Source: a virus. From it: a stretch of DNA of 64,000 nt. The stretch spans positions 62,001 through 126,000 of IMG/VR virus record IMGVR_UViG_3300020190_000010. The stretch is one strand, 5' to 3'. Shown one piece after another: positions 34,249 through 42,431 of the stretch; the first letter of the stretch is position 1; each line of letters begins with the position of its first letter. The position numbers and the translations under genes are program-made. The notes under the pieces were generated by a model, which was not told the origin of the DNA, did not search any database, and worked only from the letters and a program-made list of their open reading frames with translations.

Positions 34249-34998
34249 ATGTGTTCTGAATATAACGAAGAAACGAATAACAATGAACATTTGTTGAGTG
34301 AAGAAGAAGTATCAAGTCTTAATACAACTGGTATAAAAAAAGGAAGAAAAACTATTAAGAATAAAATACAGTTCCAACTTACTCTTAATGACGAACAAAA
34401 GAGGATAAAAGCTGATGCTCTTCGTGATACAATTTCAGTATTTGTTGGTAAAGCTGGCTCTGGTAAAACATTACTTGCAACACAAATTGCCCTTGAATGT
34501 TTTTTCTATCGTGAAGTTGAAAGAATAATAATTACAAGACCAACGGTATCGAATGAAGATTTAGGATTTCTTCCTGGTAATATAAAAGAAAAAATGGATC
34601 CTTGGGTATCTCCTATTCAAGCAAATATGAATATGTTATACCATAAAGAAAAAATTGAAAAGTTAATGGCTGAAGATAAGATAGAAATTGCTCCTATCTC
34701 TTTTCTTCGTGGTAGAACATTTGTAAATTCTTGTGTGATAGTTGATGAATCACAAAATGTAACCAAACCACAAATGGAAATGATATTGTCTCGTCTTGGT
34801 ATAAATTCAAAAATGATTTTAACTGGAGATATATCACAAATTGACTTAAAACAGAAAAAAGATTCTGGTCTTCCATATTTATTTAATATGAAAGACAAGA
34901 TAAATGGATTGGGGGTTTATGAGTTAAAAACAAACCACCGTCATCCTATTGTTGATGATATATTGAAGTATTTTGAAGAAACAAAAACCGAGAAGTAA
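34249..34998 (+). CDS. phoH-like: PhoH-like ATPase
   Basis: The protein has 249 residues, with AGGAGC upstream. Walker A GKAGSGKT is at 67-74, Walker B SCVIVDESQN near 161-170, then LTGDISQID and the C-terminal TNHRHP sensor motif. This is the PhoH/NTPase family, common in marine and freshwater myoviruses and linked to RNA or phosphate-stress functions, though its exact job in phages is unsettled. It is followed without a gap by the neck gene. Confidence 0.9.
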   Translation: MCSEYNEETNNNEHLLSEEEVSSLNTTGIKKGRKTIKNKIQFQLTLNDEQKRIKADALRDTISVFVGKAGSGKTLLATQIALECFFYREVERIIITRPTVSNEDLGFLPGNIKEKMDPWVSPIQANMNMLYHKEKIEKLMAEDKIEIAPISFLRGRTFVNSCVIVDESQNVTKPQMEMILSRLGINSKMILTGDISQIDLKQKKDSGLPYLFNMKDKINGLGVYELKTNHRHPIVDDILKYFEETKTEK

Positions 34999-36129
34999 AT
35001 GACAGATATTCCTATTTGGCCTGGTAGTTCAAGTTTTACAACTGGTAGCACACCGTTTGGAACATTTGATAACGATGCTGATTTTCAAGCAGAAGCAGAT
35101 CCTTTTGCGGATTGGTGTGCTAAAAGATTGGGTTATCCACTTGTTGATGTTGAATTGCAAGATGTAAATTTTTATACTTGTTTTGAAGAAGCAGTTTATG
35201 AGTATTCATATCACATAAATCAATTCAACATACAACAAAATCTTTTGAGTATAATAGGTGCATCTACTGGATCAAATTTAACACAACGCAACATTTCAAC
35301 TGGAATGGGTCCACTTGTTCAACTTGCAACCGAATATGGTAGTGAAACTTTTACTAACGGTAATGTTAAATTTTATTCTTCATCTATTGATATTACTGTT
35401 GGAAAACAACGATATGATTTAGATACACTAATACGTGATGTAAAAGTTCCAACCGGTTCAATAGAAATAAAAAAAGTACATCACTATTCCCCACCGGCTT
35501 CAATGAGATTTTACGATCCTTATTTGGGAAATCAAGCAATGCTTGACACATTTGGGTTCGGTGCTTATTCTACTGGTGTATCATTTATGTTGATGCCAAT
35601 GTATGCAGATTTGCTTCGTATTCAAGCAATAGAGTTCAATGATTTAATGCGTAAATCTGCCTTTACATTTGAAATAATAAAAAATGAACTTCGTATATTT
35701 CCAGTACCAACAAAAAATTTCAAATTGTGGATTGAGTATATTGTAAAAGAAGAAAGAAGTAATCCATTAAAATATCCGGGTGGACAGGTTTCTGATATGT
35801 CAAATGCACCTTATGATTATATGGTTTATTCACAAATAAATTCTCCGGGAAAAACATGGATATACAGTTTTGGTTTGGCATTAGCAAAAGAAATGCTTGG
35901 ATATATTCGCGGTAAATATGGAAGTATACCAATACCAAATGGTGAAACAACTCTTAATGCTGCCGATTTACTTTCTGCAGCAACTGCAGAAAAACAGGCA
36001 TTGGTAGAACAATTAAGAACTATGTTAGATACAATGACCAGAAGTAAATTATTAGAAGCAAAAAGATTAGAAACTGAAGCACTTGCAGCTAGTTTGAATG
36101 GAACTCCTTTATCAATTTACATAGGATAA
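34999..36129 (+). CDS. Neck protein (T4 gp13-like)
   Basis: This 376-residue protein begins directly after the PhoH stop. DPFADWCAKRLGYPLVDVEL with the following FEEAVYEYSYHIN resembles the N-terminus of gp13-type neck and head-completion proteins. The middle is beta-rich (VGKQRYDLDTLIRDVKVP) and the C-terminus helical (AEKQALVEQLRTMLDTMTRSK). It likely attaches to the portal and connects to the tail. Gene order (neck, neck, tail completion, sheath, tube) supports this. Confidence 0.7.
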   Translation: MTDIPIWPGSSSFTTGSTPFGTFDNDADFQAEADPFADWCAKRLGYPLVDVELQDVNFYTCFEEAVYEYSYHINQFNIQQNLLSIIGASTGSNLTQRNISTGMGPLVQLATEYGSETFTNGNVKFYSSSIDITVGKQRYDLDTLIRDVKVPTGSIEIKKVHHYSPPASMRFYDPYLGNQAMLDTFGFGAYSTGVSFMLMPMYADLLRIQAIEFNDLMRKSAFTFEIIKNELRIFPVPTKNFKLWIEYIVKEERSNPLKYPGGQVSDMSNAPYDYMVYSQINSPGKTWIYSFGLALAKEMLGYIRGKYGSIPIPNGETTLNAADLLSAATAEKQALVEQLRTMLDTMTRSKLLEAKRLETEALAASLNGTPLSIYIG

Positions 36130-36133
36130 AATA

Positions 36134-36658
36134 ATGCCATTATTTCATGGAACCAGAGATGCTGGACTTGTTCACAAGTTTAATATGGAATTGGTCAATG
36201 ATATAATTGATACAGAGGTTGCAGTTTACAAACTTTCATTGGAAAATACAAAAACAAATTTGTATAATGAATCCGATAAAAAAGTATATCACAGTCCTAT
36301 CAAAGTTCCGTCATTGATAGATTATCAAGCACAGACATATGAAGGAACTGAATTTGGACAAGACTACCAACAGGCGGCAAACTTTGCATTTATACGAGAG
36401 TATTTGAAAGAGGTTGATATTTTTATTGAAGTTGGTGATGTCATAGAATATAATGGTGATTTTTGGGAAGTTGATTCAATTCAAGAAAATCAATTTTTCG
36501 GCGGAAAAAATCCAGATTATTCTTTTGCAACTGAAAAATGGGGTCATAATGTTTCTATTATTGCAAATACACACTTGACAAGACGTTCAAGAATACATAT
36601 TGAAGAATTTAGACCGGCAATTCCAATTGATAATAATGATATACCGAGCAACATATAA
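36134..36658 (+). CDS. Neck protein (T4 gp14-like)
   Basis: This is a 174-residue protein. VGDVIEYNGDFWEVDSIQEN and the aromatic-rich FIREYLKEVDIFIE are typical of gp14-like neck proteins, which form the gate ring below the portal. It shares its final base with the next start, and the order between the gp13-like and gp15-like genes matches T4. Sequence similarity to T4 itself is low, so the assignment rests on motif plus position. Confidence 0.65.
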   Translation: MPLFHGTRDAGLVHKFNMELVNDIIDTEVAVYKLSLENTKTNLYNESDKKVYHSPIKVPSLIDYQAQTYEGTEFGQDYQQAANFAFIREYLKEVDIFIEVGDVIEYNGDFWEVDSIQENQFFGGKNPDYSFATEKWGHNVSIIANTHLTRRSRIHIEEFRPAIPIDNNDIPSNI

Positions 36659-37728
36659 TGAATAATTCTAGCAAATATAGGAAACCACCACTTCGTAGAA
36701 CAAGTGATAGTTTTATAGATGACAAAAATTCTATACAAAACCCAAGAACTGATTTAGGTTATAGGCGAGATTTACAAGTAAGACGGGATAAAGATAAAAC
36801 AAGAAGTCTTGGAATTACTTTATATGATGTTGATTTTGCAATAAAATCGTTTATCGATCAAAAAATGCAATTAAAAGTTGAAGATGGTGGTGAGAATATA
36901 TCGGTTCCAATCATTTATGCAAATTCTGAAAAATGGGCATCTATTCAAAGAGATGGTTTCCTAAAAGATAAAAAGGGAAAAACACTTGCACCATTGATTA
37001 CTTTTCGCCGTTCAAGCGTAAACATTAAATCGGAAATGCGTAGAAATAAAGTTGCTAATGTAAATCAGATTGCGTATTATATGAGACAAAAATATAATGC
37101 AACAACACCATACGATAGATTTAGCACTCAATATGAAAAGAAAAAACCCTCTGAATACTTTATGACTCCTATGCCAGATTATGTTGATATTTCATACGAT
37201 TTTATTGCTTGGTGTGAATATCAAAATCAATTGAATTACATTGTAGAAAATTTTGTGTATTTTAGTGGTCAATCATTTGGTGATAAAAACTTTTTCAAAT
37301 TTTCTACAAATATGGATAGTATTGGAATGGAGAATAGTAATACAACAGGTCAAGATAGAATTGTCCGTGCTTCTTTTCAGATTACTGCTCATGCTTATTT
37401 ATTACCAAAAGATGTTGCTGCTCAAACAACAACAAAGAGATTGGTTACTGCCAATAAAATTGTTTTTACATCCGAGGCATTTAGTGATATAAATTCTATT
37501 CTTGCTAGAGAATCCGCAGAACTTTCTCAAAATAATGATGAATTTGGAATTTCAAATTCCGATAGAAGAAATGTTCTTCGCATTGGTAAAAATGAAAAAG
37601 GATTTGGTAAACTCAATAAACAAACAGATGAAGAATTAATACATTACAGAGAAAAGGTAAAAAGACTAACCGATGTATCTATCAATAGATCTCCGGATGT
37701 TTACCCAACTGAATTTGATGAAACATAA
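36658..37728 (+). CDS. Tail completion / sheath stabiliser (T4 gp15-like)
   Basis: This is a 356-residue protein. After a basic N-terminus, VDFAIKSFIDQKMQLKVEDG and ISVPIIYANSEKWASIQRDG match the N-terminal fold of gp15-like proteins. VDISYDFIAWCEYQNQLNYI and IVRASFQITAHAYLLPKD fit its central strands. The family caps the tail tube and sheath and joins tail to neck. The C-terminal 100 residues are charged and variable. Confidence 0.8.
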   Translation: MNNSSKYRKPPLRRTSDSFIDDKNSIQNPRTDLGYRRDLQVRRDKDKTRSLGITLYDVDFAIKSFIDQKMQLKVEDGGENISVPIIYANSEKWASIQRDGFLKDKKGKTLAPLITFRRSSVNIKSEMRRNKVANVNQIAYYMRQKYNATTPYDRFSTQYEKKKPSEYFMTPMPDYVDISYDFIAWCEYQNQLNYIVENFVYFSGQSFGDKNFFKFSTNMDSIGMENSNTTGQDRIVRASFQITAHAYLLPKDVAAQTTTKRLVTANKIVFTSEAFSDINSILARESAELSQNNDEFGISNSDRRNVLRIGKNEKGFGKLNKQTDEELIHYREKVKRLTDVSINRSPDVYPTEFDET

Positions 37729-37748
37729 TAGTTTTTGATATTTTTTTA

Positions 37749-37758
37749 CATATTTATA
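37749..37758 (+). promoter_or_regulatory. TATTTAT-type promoter candidate
   Basis: CATATTTATA ends 33 nt before ATG 37792. Confidence 0.5.
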
Positions 37759-37791
37759 TTTGTTATTTTATATTTTATTTAAGAGGTTTTT

Positions 37792-38091
37792 ATGGCAGAC
37801 GAAGTTACATCAAATACAACTGAACAAAATTTTTCCGATGATGATGTTGTTGCGGTTAAAAATTTACAATCACAATATGCTCGAACAACTGCACAAATTG
37901 GTCAAGTTGAAATAGAGTTACATTTATTGACAAAGAGATTGGATCAAATGAAAGAATTACGTGAAAAATTATTCACGGAATATACTACATTACAAGACGA
38001 AGAACAAACTCTTGTTAAATCTTTAAATGAAAAATATGGTGATGGTATTTTAGATATAGACTCCGGTAAATTTATTCCGTCTGGTTCGTAG
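37792..38091 (+). CDS. Small coiled-coil tail-module protein
   Basis: The 99-residue protein has AAGAGG upstream. Residues 22-80 form a coiled coil (AQIGQVEIELHLLTKRLDQM, LREKLFTEYTTLQDEEQTLV), ending KYGDGILDIDSGKFIPSG. Similar small coiled-coil proteins accompany sheath genes in marine myoviruses. Role unknown; possibly a tail assembly factor. Confidence 0.6.
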   Translation: MADEVTSNTTEQNFSDDDVVAVKNLQSQYARTTAQIGQVEIELHLLTKRLDQMKELREKLFTEYTTLQDEEQTLVKSLNEKYGDGILDIDSGKFIPSGS

Positions 38092-38104
38092 TTTGGATTT
38101 TTTA

Positions 38105-38122
38105 CTTCATATTTATATGAAG
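38105..38122 (+). repeat. 18-bp palindrome enclosing a promoter-like box
   Basis: CTTCATATTTATATGAAG is self-complementary except for its central TT, and it contains the CATATTTATA box at its centre. Confidence 0.8.
38108..38117 (+). promoter_or_regulatory. TATTTAT-type promoter candidate
   Basis: CATATTTATA ends 37 nt before the GTG start of the sheath gene. Confidence 0.5.
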
Positions 38123-38154
38123 ACTTAATTCTATAATTTTTTTGGAGATAATAA

Positions 38155-40593
38155 GTGGCTAATGAAAGAATTGTAAGTCCTGGAGTGTTTACTAATGAAA
38201 ATGATCTATCATTCCTTCAACAGGGGATTGGTCAAATTGGTGCTGCTCTTATAGGACCAACGCTCAAGGGACCTGCATTTGTCCCTACCGTAGTTCAAGG
38301 ATATGGAGAATTTTTAACAAAATTTGGTGGAACATTTGAGCAATCATATCTTCCATACACAGCAAAAAACTATTTGAATAATGCAGGTAGTGCAACCATA
38401 GTTAGAGTTATGGGCACAGGCGGTTATTCATTGAAACATCCAATTGCACTTGTTGCAACTGGATCATGGGGTAAGAAATTGATTTCTTTCTTACATCCTA
38501 CATTTGTTGTTACAAGTGGTGACTCAACATCATTGTTTGCTGATTCCACTATCACTGCAAATGCAAGTGGTAGTTTTGTAATAACTGTTGCTGGTGACTT
38601 TACAACAGATGTTTCATTCTTTACAAATGCAACAAATGAAGATGGTGTGCCTTTTAGTTCATCTATCAATCCTGAAAATACTTCATATATCGGCGATTTA
38701 TATGGGTATAACCCGTATGGAACACATGCAGTTTACAATTATGTTAATTTTAGACAACAGGCATCTGCATCTATTGCTGCTGATCCCCTAACAACTGTAT
38801 TGATTGAAACTGGATCAAGTGGTGCACCTTGGGACTTTTTGCAAGATTATTTAGAAGCATCTACACCTTGGGTGACATCACAAAAAGTTGGTGCAAGTGC
38901 ATCAGACTTGTTCCGATTCCACACTCTTTCTCATGGTGTTCATTCAAACTATGAAATAAAGGTTGGTATTGCAAACATTCGTCCTGCTGGTTCGATTGCT
39001 GGTTCTGAATATGGTGATTTTGATGTTGTTGTTAGATATGTTGATCAATCTAAATTACCACAAACTCCATTCAATTACGAAGACGAGGATATTCGTCCTT
39101 CTGTTATTGAAACATTTAAGTGTAATCTTGATTCAAATTCACCAAAATATATTGCTAGAGTTATCGGTGATAGATACATAACAATCACAGATGAAGGTAA
39201 AGTTGTTGTTAATGGTGACTATTCTAATAAATCAAAATATATTCGTGTTGAAACAACAGATGCAGTAACTAATGGTGGCGTTTCACCTAACCTAGTTCCA
39301 TTTGGTTTCCGTGCTCTCATATCACCAATACCAAGTGCATTTACACAACCACCTTCTGCATCTTATGTAACAGACCAAACAATTGGCGGTGCTTACAATA
39401 GAAGAGTTTACTGGGGATTCGATTATGATTTCTCAAATACAGATAACTTTAACTATTTAAGACCATTGCCTATTTCTGATAATCAAACAACAGGATCTAA
39501 TGAAGACTTCTACCTTGGCGATTATGAACAAAATGCGGGTGCAAGTTTCCCATCAAGTGCAACTGCTTATAGTTCATCAATTGATTTAACTACAAATACT
39601 GCTCTTGATTCTCGTAAATTTATGTTGCCATTCCAAGGTGGATTTGACGGTAATAAGCCAAATATACAAAAGAAAACAGGAACATATATTGAAGCTGGAA
39701 ACACACAAGGATTTGACATTTCAAATTCATCTGCTGACGGATATGTTGCTTACAAAAAGGCAATTGATGCCGTTTCTAATGCAGACGAATTTGATATTAA
39801 CTTGATTGCTATGCCAGGTGTATTACACTCATTGCATTCTGCAATAACAACATATGGTATTGATATGTGTGAAAATCGTGGTGATGCTTTCTATGTAATG
39901 GATTCAATTGGAATAAATGATAATATTGCAAGTGCAACATCCAATTCAGAAGGTCTTGACACAAATTATGCTGCTACATATTATCCTTGGGTTAAAATTA
40001 TTGACTTCGATAAAAACAAACCTATTTGGGTTCCACCTTCTGTTGTTCTTCCTGGCGTTATTGCATTCAATGACCGTGTTGCCGCTGAATGGTTTGCGCC
40101 TGCTGGTCTTAATCGCGGTGGTTTGACAGAAGTTGTTGAAGTTAAAACCAGATTAACACAAGCTGAAAGAGATACATTATACGAGGCAAGAATAAATCCT
40201 ATTGCAGTATTTCCTGCAACAGGCGTTTGTGTATGGGGACAAAAAACACTTCAAGGTCGCCCATCTGCACTTGACCGTATCAATGTTCGCAGACTCTTGA
40301 TTGCTTCTAAAAAGTTTATTGCTTCTTCTACAAGATACCTTGTGTTTGAACAAAACACATCACAAACAAGAACTCGTTTCTTGAACATTGTGAACCCATA
40401 TCTTGAATCAATCCAACAACGCCAAGGTCTATATGCCTTCCGTGTTATCATGGATGAAAGTAACAATACGCCGGATATTATTGACCGTAACATTCTTTAT
40501 GGACAATTATATCTACAACCTGCAAAGACTGCTGAATTTATCATTCTTGATTTCAACATTCAATCAACAGGTGCGGCATTTCCAGGTGCTTAA
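38155..40593 (+). CDS. Tail sheath protein (T4 gp18-like)
   Basis: The gene starts at GTG 38155 after TTTGGAGAT; 812 residues. The N-terminus SPGVFTNENDLSFLQQGIGQ, with GAALIGPTLKGPAFVPTVV and YLPYTAKNYLNNAG, is the conserved sheath opening. The C-terminus (INVRRLLIASKKFIASSTRY, YLQPAKTAEFIILDFNIQST) matches the conserved subdomain that interlocks neighbouring subunits. The central part carries large variable insertions. It contracts to drive the tube through the envelope. Confidence 0.93.
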   Translation: MANERIVSPGVFTNENDLSFLQQGIGQIGAALIGPTLKGPAFVPTVVQGYGEFLTKFGGTFEQSYLPYTAKNYLNNAGSATIVRVMGTGGYSLKHPIALVATGSWGKKLISFLHPTFVVTSGDSTSLFADSTITANASGSFVITVAGDFTTDVSFFTNATNEDGVPFSSSINPENTSYIGDLYGYNPYGTHAVYNYVNFRQQASASIAADPLTTVLIETGSSGAPWDFLQDYLEASTPWVTSQKVGASASDLFRFHTLSHGVHSNYEIKVGIANIRPAGSIAGSEYGDFDVVVRYVDQSKLPQTPFNYEDEDIRPSVIETFKCNLDSNSPKYIARVIGDRYITITDEGKVVVNGDYSNKSKYIRVETTDAVTNGGVSPNLVPFGFRALISPIPSAFTQPPSASYVTDQTIGGAYNRRVYWGFDYDFSNTDNFNYLRPLPISDNQTTGSNEDFYLGDYEQNAGASFPSSATAYSSSIDLTTNTALDSRKFMLPFQGGFDGNKPNIQKKTGTYIEAGNTQGFDISNSSADGYVAYKKAIDAVSNADEFDINLIAMPGVLHSLHSAITTYGIDMCENRGDAFYVMDSIGINDNIASATSNSEGLDTNYAATYYPWVKIIDFDKNKPIWVPPSVVLPGVIAFNDRVAAEWFAPAGLNRGGLTEVVEVKTRLTQAERDTLYEARINPIAVFPATGVCVWGQKTLQGRPSALDRINVRRLLIASKKFIASSTRYLVFEQNTSQTRTRFLNIVNPYLESIQQRQGLYAFRVIMDESNNTPDIIDRNILYGQLYLQPAKTAEFIILDFNIQSTGAAFPGA

Positions 40594-40603
40594 TTGAATT
40601 AAA

Positions 40604-40643
40604 TGGGGAGATGAAATACTCTTCCCAACATTTTTTGAAATGT
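40604..40643 (+). terminator. Double hairpin after sheath gene, probable terminator
   Basis: Stem 40604-40611 with 40620-40627 (one G-T pair) is followed by ACATTT/AAATGT around TTTG. The next promoter-like box follows at once. Confidence 0.55.
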
Positions 40644-40644
40644 G

Positions 40645-40654
40645 TATATTTATC
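40645..40654 (+). promoter_or_regulatory. TATTTAT-type promoter candidate
   Basis: TATATTTATC ends 30 nt before the tail tube start. Confidence 0.5.
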
Positions 40655-40684
40655 TAAAAGAATAATTTTAATTTGGAGATATAA

Positions 40685-41173
40685 ATGGCTGAATTACTTG
40701 ATCCCACGGAAGTGTTTTTTACTCCGTTTGAGCCGAAATTACAAAATCGTTTTATTATGTATATTGAGGGAGTTCCGGCTTATTTGATAAAAGGTGCTGG
40801 TCGCCCAAATATCAGTTTTAATCCCATAACATTGGATCACATTAACATTAAAAGAAAAGTTAAAGGTAAGGGTGAATGGCAAGATGTTTCTATTAAACTC
40901 TATGATCCAATTGTTCCATCAGCGGCACAGGCAGTTATGGAGTGGGTTCGTTTATCACATGAATCAGTAACAGGTCGTGATGGTTATTCTGACTTTTACA
41001 AGAAAGACATAACATTTCATGTTCTTGGACCTGTTGGTGATAAGGTTGAAGAATGGACACTCAAAGGTGCTTTCATTACTGCAACTACATTCGGTGATAT
41101 GGATTGGTCTTCTGATGCATTTGTTGAGATTTCTCTCACACTTGCATACGATTATGCTATCCTTCAATACTAA
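40685..41173 (+). CDS. Tail tube protein (T4 gp19-like)
   Basis: The 162-residue protein has TTTGGAGAT upstream. FEPKLQNRFIMYIEGVPAYL, KRKVKGKGEWQDVSIKLYDP and the C-terminal TFGDMDWSSDAFVEISLTLAY are typical of T4-like tube proteins. It stacks as hexameric rings inside the sheath. The following gap begins with a perfect short palindrome overlapping the stop codon (41171-41187). Confidence 0.92.
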   Translation: MAELLDPTEVFFTPFEPKLQNRFIMYIEGVPAYLIKGAGRPNISFNPITLDHINIKRKVKGKGEWQDVSIKLYDPIVPSAAQAVMEWVRLSHESVTGRDGYSDFYKKDITFHVLGPVGDKVEEWTLKGAFITATTFGDMDWSSDAFVEISLTLAYDYAILQY

Positions 41174-41214
41174 TACAATTTGTATTATTATATTAATGAT
41201 GAAATAAAAAATAC

Positions 41215-41241
41215 GGGTATGCTGATTTTTTCGGTATACCC
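41215..41241 (+). terminator. Hairpin immediately before a promoter-like box
   Basis: The stem pairs 41215-41224 with 41232-41241 (GGGTAT/ATACCC core, with G-T pairs). There is no clear T tract; its last base is the first base of the CATATTTATA box. Confidence 0.45.
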
Positions 41242-41250
41242 ATATTTATA
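41241..41250 (+). promoter_or_regulatory. TATTTAT-type promoter candidate
   Basis: CATATTTATA ends 47 nt before ATG 41298. Confidence 0.5.
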
Positions 41251-41297
41251 TTAGTAAATTAGAATGTTTTATTACAAACAATGTTATAGGATTAGTT

Positions 41298-42164
41298 ATG
41301 ACAAAAATTCCAACTGGGTATGATTTACCCACAGAAGAAACAGTTTCAGATGCAGATATTAAAGCACAACTTCTTTCAGAACACAAACAAACCGAAGTAA
41401 AGAAATCAAAATTTCCAACAGAAATTATACCTTTGCCTTCAAGAGGTTTATTGTATCACGAAGGGAATCCATTATCTAATGGTGTGATTGAAATGAAATA
41501 TATGACTGCTCGTGAAGAAGATATATTAACATCACAAAACTTGATTAAACAAGGTGTGGTGTTGGATAAGTTGTTTGAGTCTTTGATTGTTACATCAATA
41601 GACTATAATGATTTATATGTTGGTGATAAAAATGCAATTATGGTTGCTGCGAGGATTTTAGGTTATGGTAAAGATTATGTAGTTGAAGTTGAAGATCCAT
41701 TTTCTACTGGAACAAAACAAAAAGTAACAATAGATTTAACTGAAATCGAGCACAAGGAGGTCGATTATAGCTTATTTCAGTCTCGAAAAAATGAATTTGA
41801 CTATGAACTTCCAAATTCAAAAAGAGTTGTAACATTCCGTCTTATGACTCATAGGTTAGAAAAAGAAATTCAATCTGAAATTAAATCGATGAATAAAAGT
41901 TTTGCTAGAACTGGAATTGATAAAGAATTAACAACAAGACTCAAACATCTCATTATTGCAGTTGATGGTGATTCTGGAAGAGCAAATATAAATAATTTTG
42001 TTGATAACGAGCTTTTTGCGGCAGATTCGAGGGCATTAAGACAATATATCAAATCAATATCACCTGACCTTGATTTGACATATACATTTATTTCAGATGT
42101 AACTGGTGAGGTAAAGGAGTTAGACATCCCAATGGGAGTTTCATTTTTTTGGCCTGGGAATTGA
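41298..42164 (+). CDS. Baseplate hub / tail assembly chaperone protein (T4 gp26-like), upstream frame
   Basis: This 288-residue protein contains FPTEIIPLPSRGLLYHEGNP and IEMKYMTAREEDILTSQNLI, the signature of T4-type baseplate and assembly proteins of the gp26 family, then RLEKEIQSEIKSMNKSFART. It lies between tail tube and tape measure, the usual site of tail assembly chaperones. Its 3' end overlaps a second open frame without a normal start, and a TTTTTTT run at 42144-42150 provides a slip site, so a longer fusion product is probable. Confidence 0.75.
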   Translation: MTKIPTGYDLPTEETVSDADIKAQLLSEHKQTEVKKSKFPTEIIPLPSRGLLYHEGNPLSNGVIEMKYMTAREEDILTSQNLIKQGVVLDKLFESLIVTSIDYNDLYVGDKNAIMVAARILGYGKDYVVEVEDPFSTGTKQKVTIDLTEIEHKEVDYSLFQSRKNEFDYELPNSKRVVTFRLMTHRLEKEIQSEIKSMNKSFARTGIDKELTTRLKHLIIAVDGDSGRANINNFVDNELFAADSRALRQYIKSISPDLDLTYTFISDVTGEVKELDIPMGVSFFWPGN

Positions 42165-42375
42165 GTATAAACTAGGTTTACATCAAGAAATTTTTAGTCT
42201 TTGCTATCACGGTCAAGGTGGGTTTACTTGGAATGAGGTATATGAAATGCCTATTCATCTTCGTAGATTTTATATTCAACAAATAACAAAATTTGTTGAA
42301 GAACAAAATAATAAAATGAAAGAAACAAACCCATCTACAAATAAAGTCAATAGACCGGTATTTAGTCCGAAATAA
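42151..42375 (+). CDS. Frameshift extension of the tail assembly chaperone (second frame)
   Basis: A frame offset by +1 from the upstream gene is open from 42124 to the TAA at 42373-42375. It has no ATG, GTG or TTG near its beginning. It encodes GLGIEYKLGLHQEIFSLCYH, then GGFTWNEVYEMPIHLRRFYI and a charged tail. The MPIHLRRFY block is conserved-looking phage sequence, so the frame is not random. A +1 shift (or -2) after TTT TTT at 42144-42149 would give a fusion of about 358 residues, like the paired chaperones of other tailed phages that bridge tube and tape measure. An internal ATG would yield only a fragment. Confidence 0.75.
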   Translation, partial: GLGIEYKLGLHQEIFSLCYHGQGGFTWNEVYEMPIHLRRFYIQQITKFVEEQNNKMKETNPSTNKVNRPVFSPK

Positions 42376-42377
42376 TC

Positions 42378-42414
42378 ATAGTTCGTATATTTATGTATAC
42401 GAACTATTTTTTTT
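42378..42414 (+). terminator. Intrinsic terminator with promoter-like box in its loop
   Basis: A perfect 12-bp stem (42378-42389 with 42396-42407) has loop TTTATG and is followed by a T run. Confidence 0.85.
42386..42395 (+). promoter_or_regulatory. TATTTAT-type promoter candidate inside a terminator hairpin
   Basis: TATATTTATG spans the apex of the hairpin and ends 36 nt before the tape measure start. Confidence 0.55.
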
Positions 42415-42431
42415 AATTTTTCTTTGAATAA

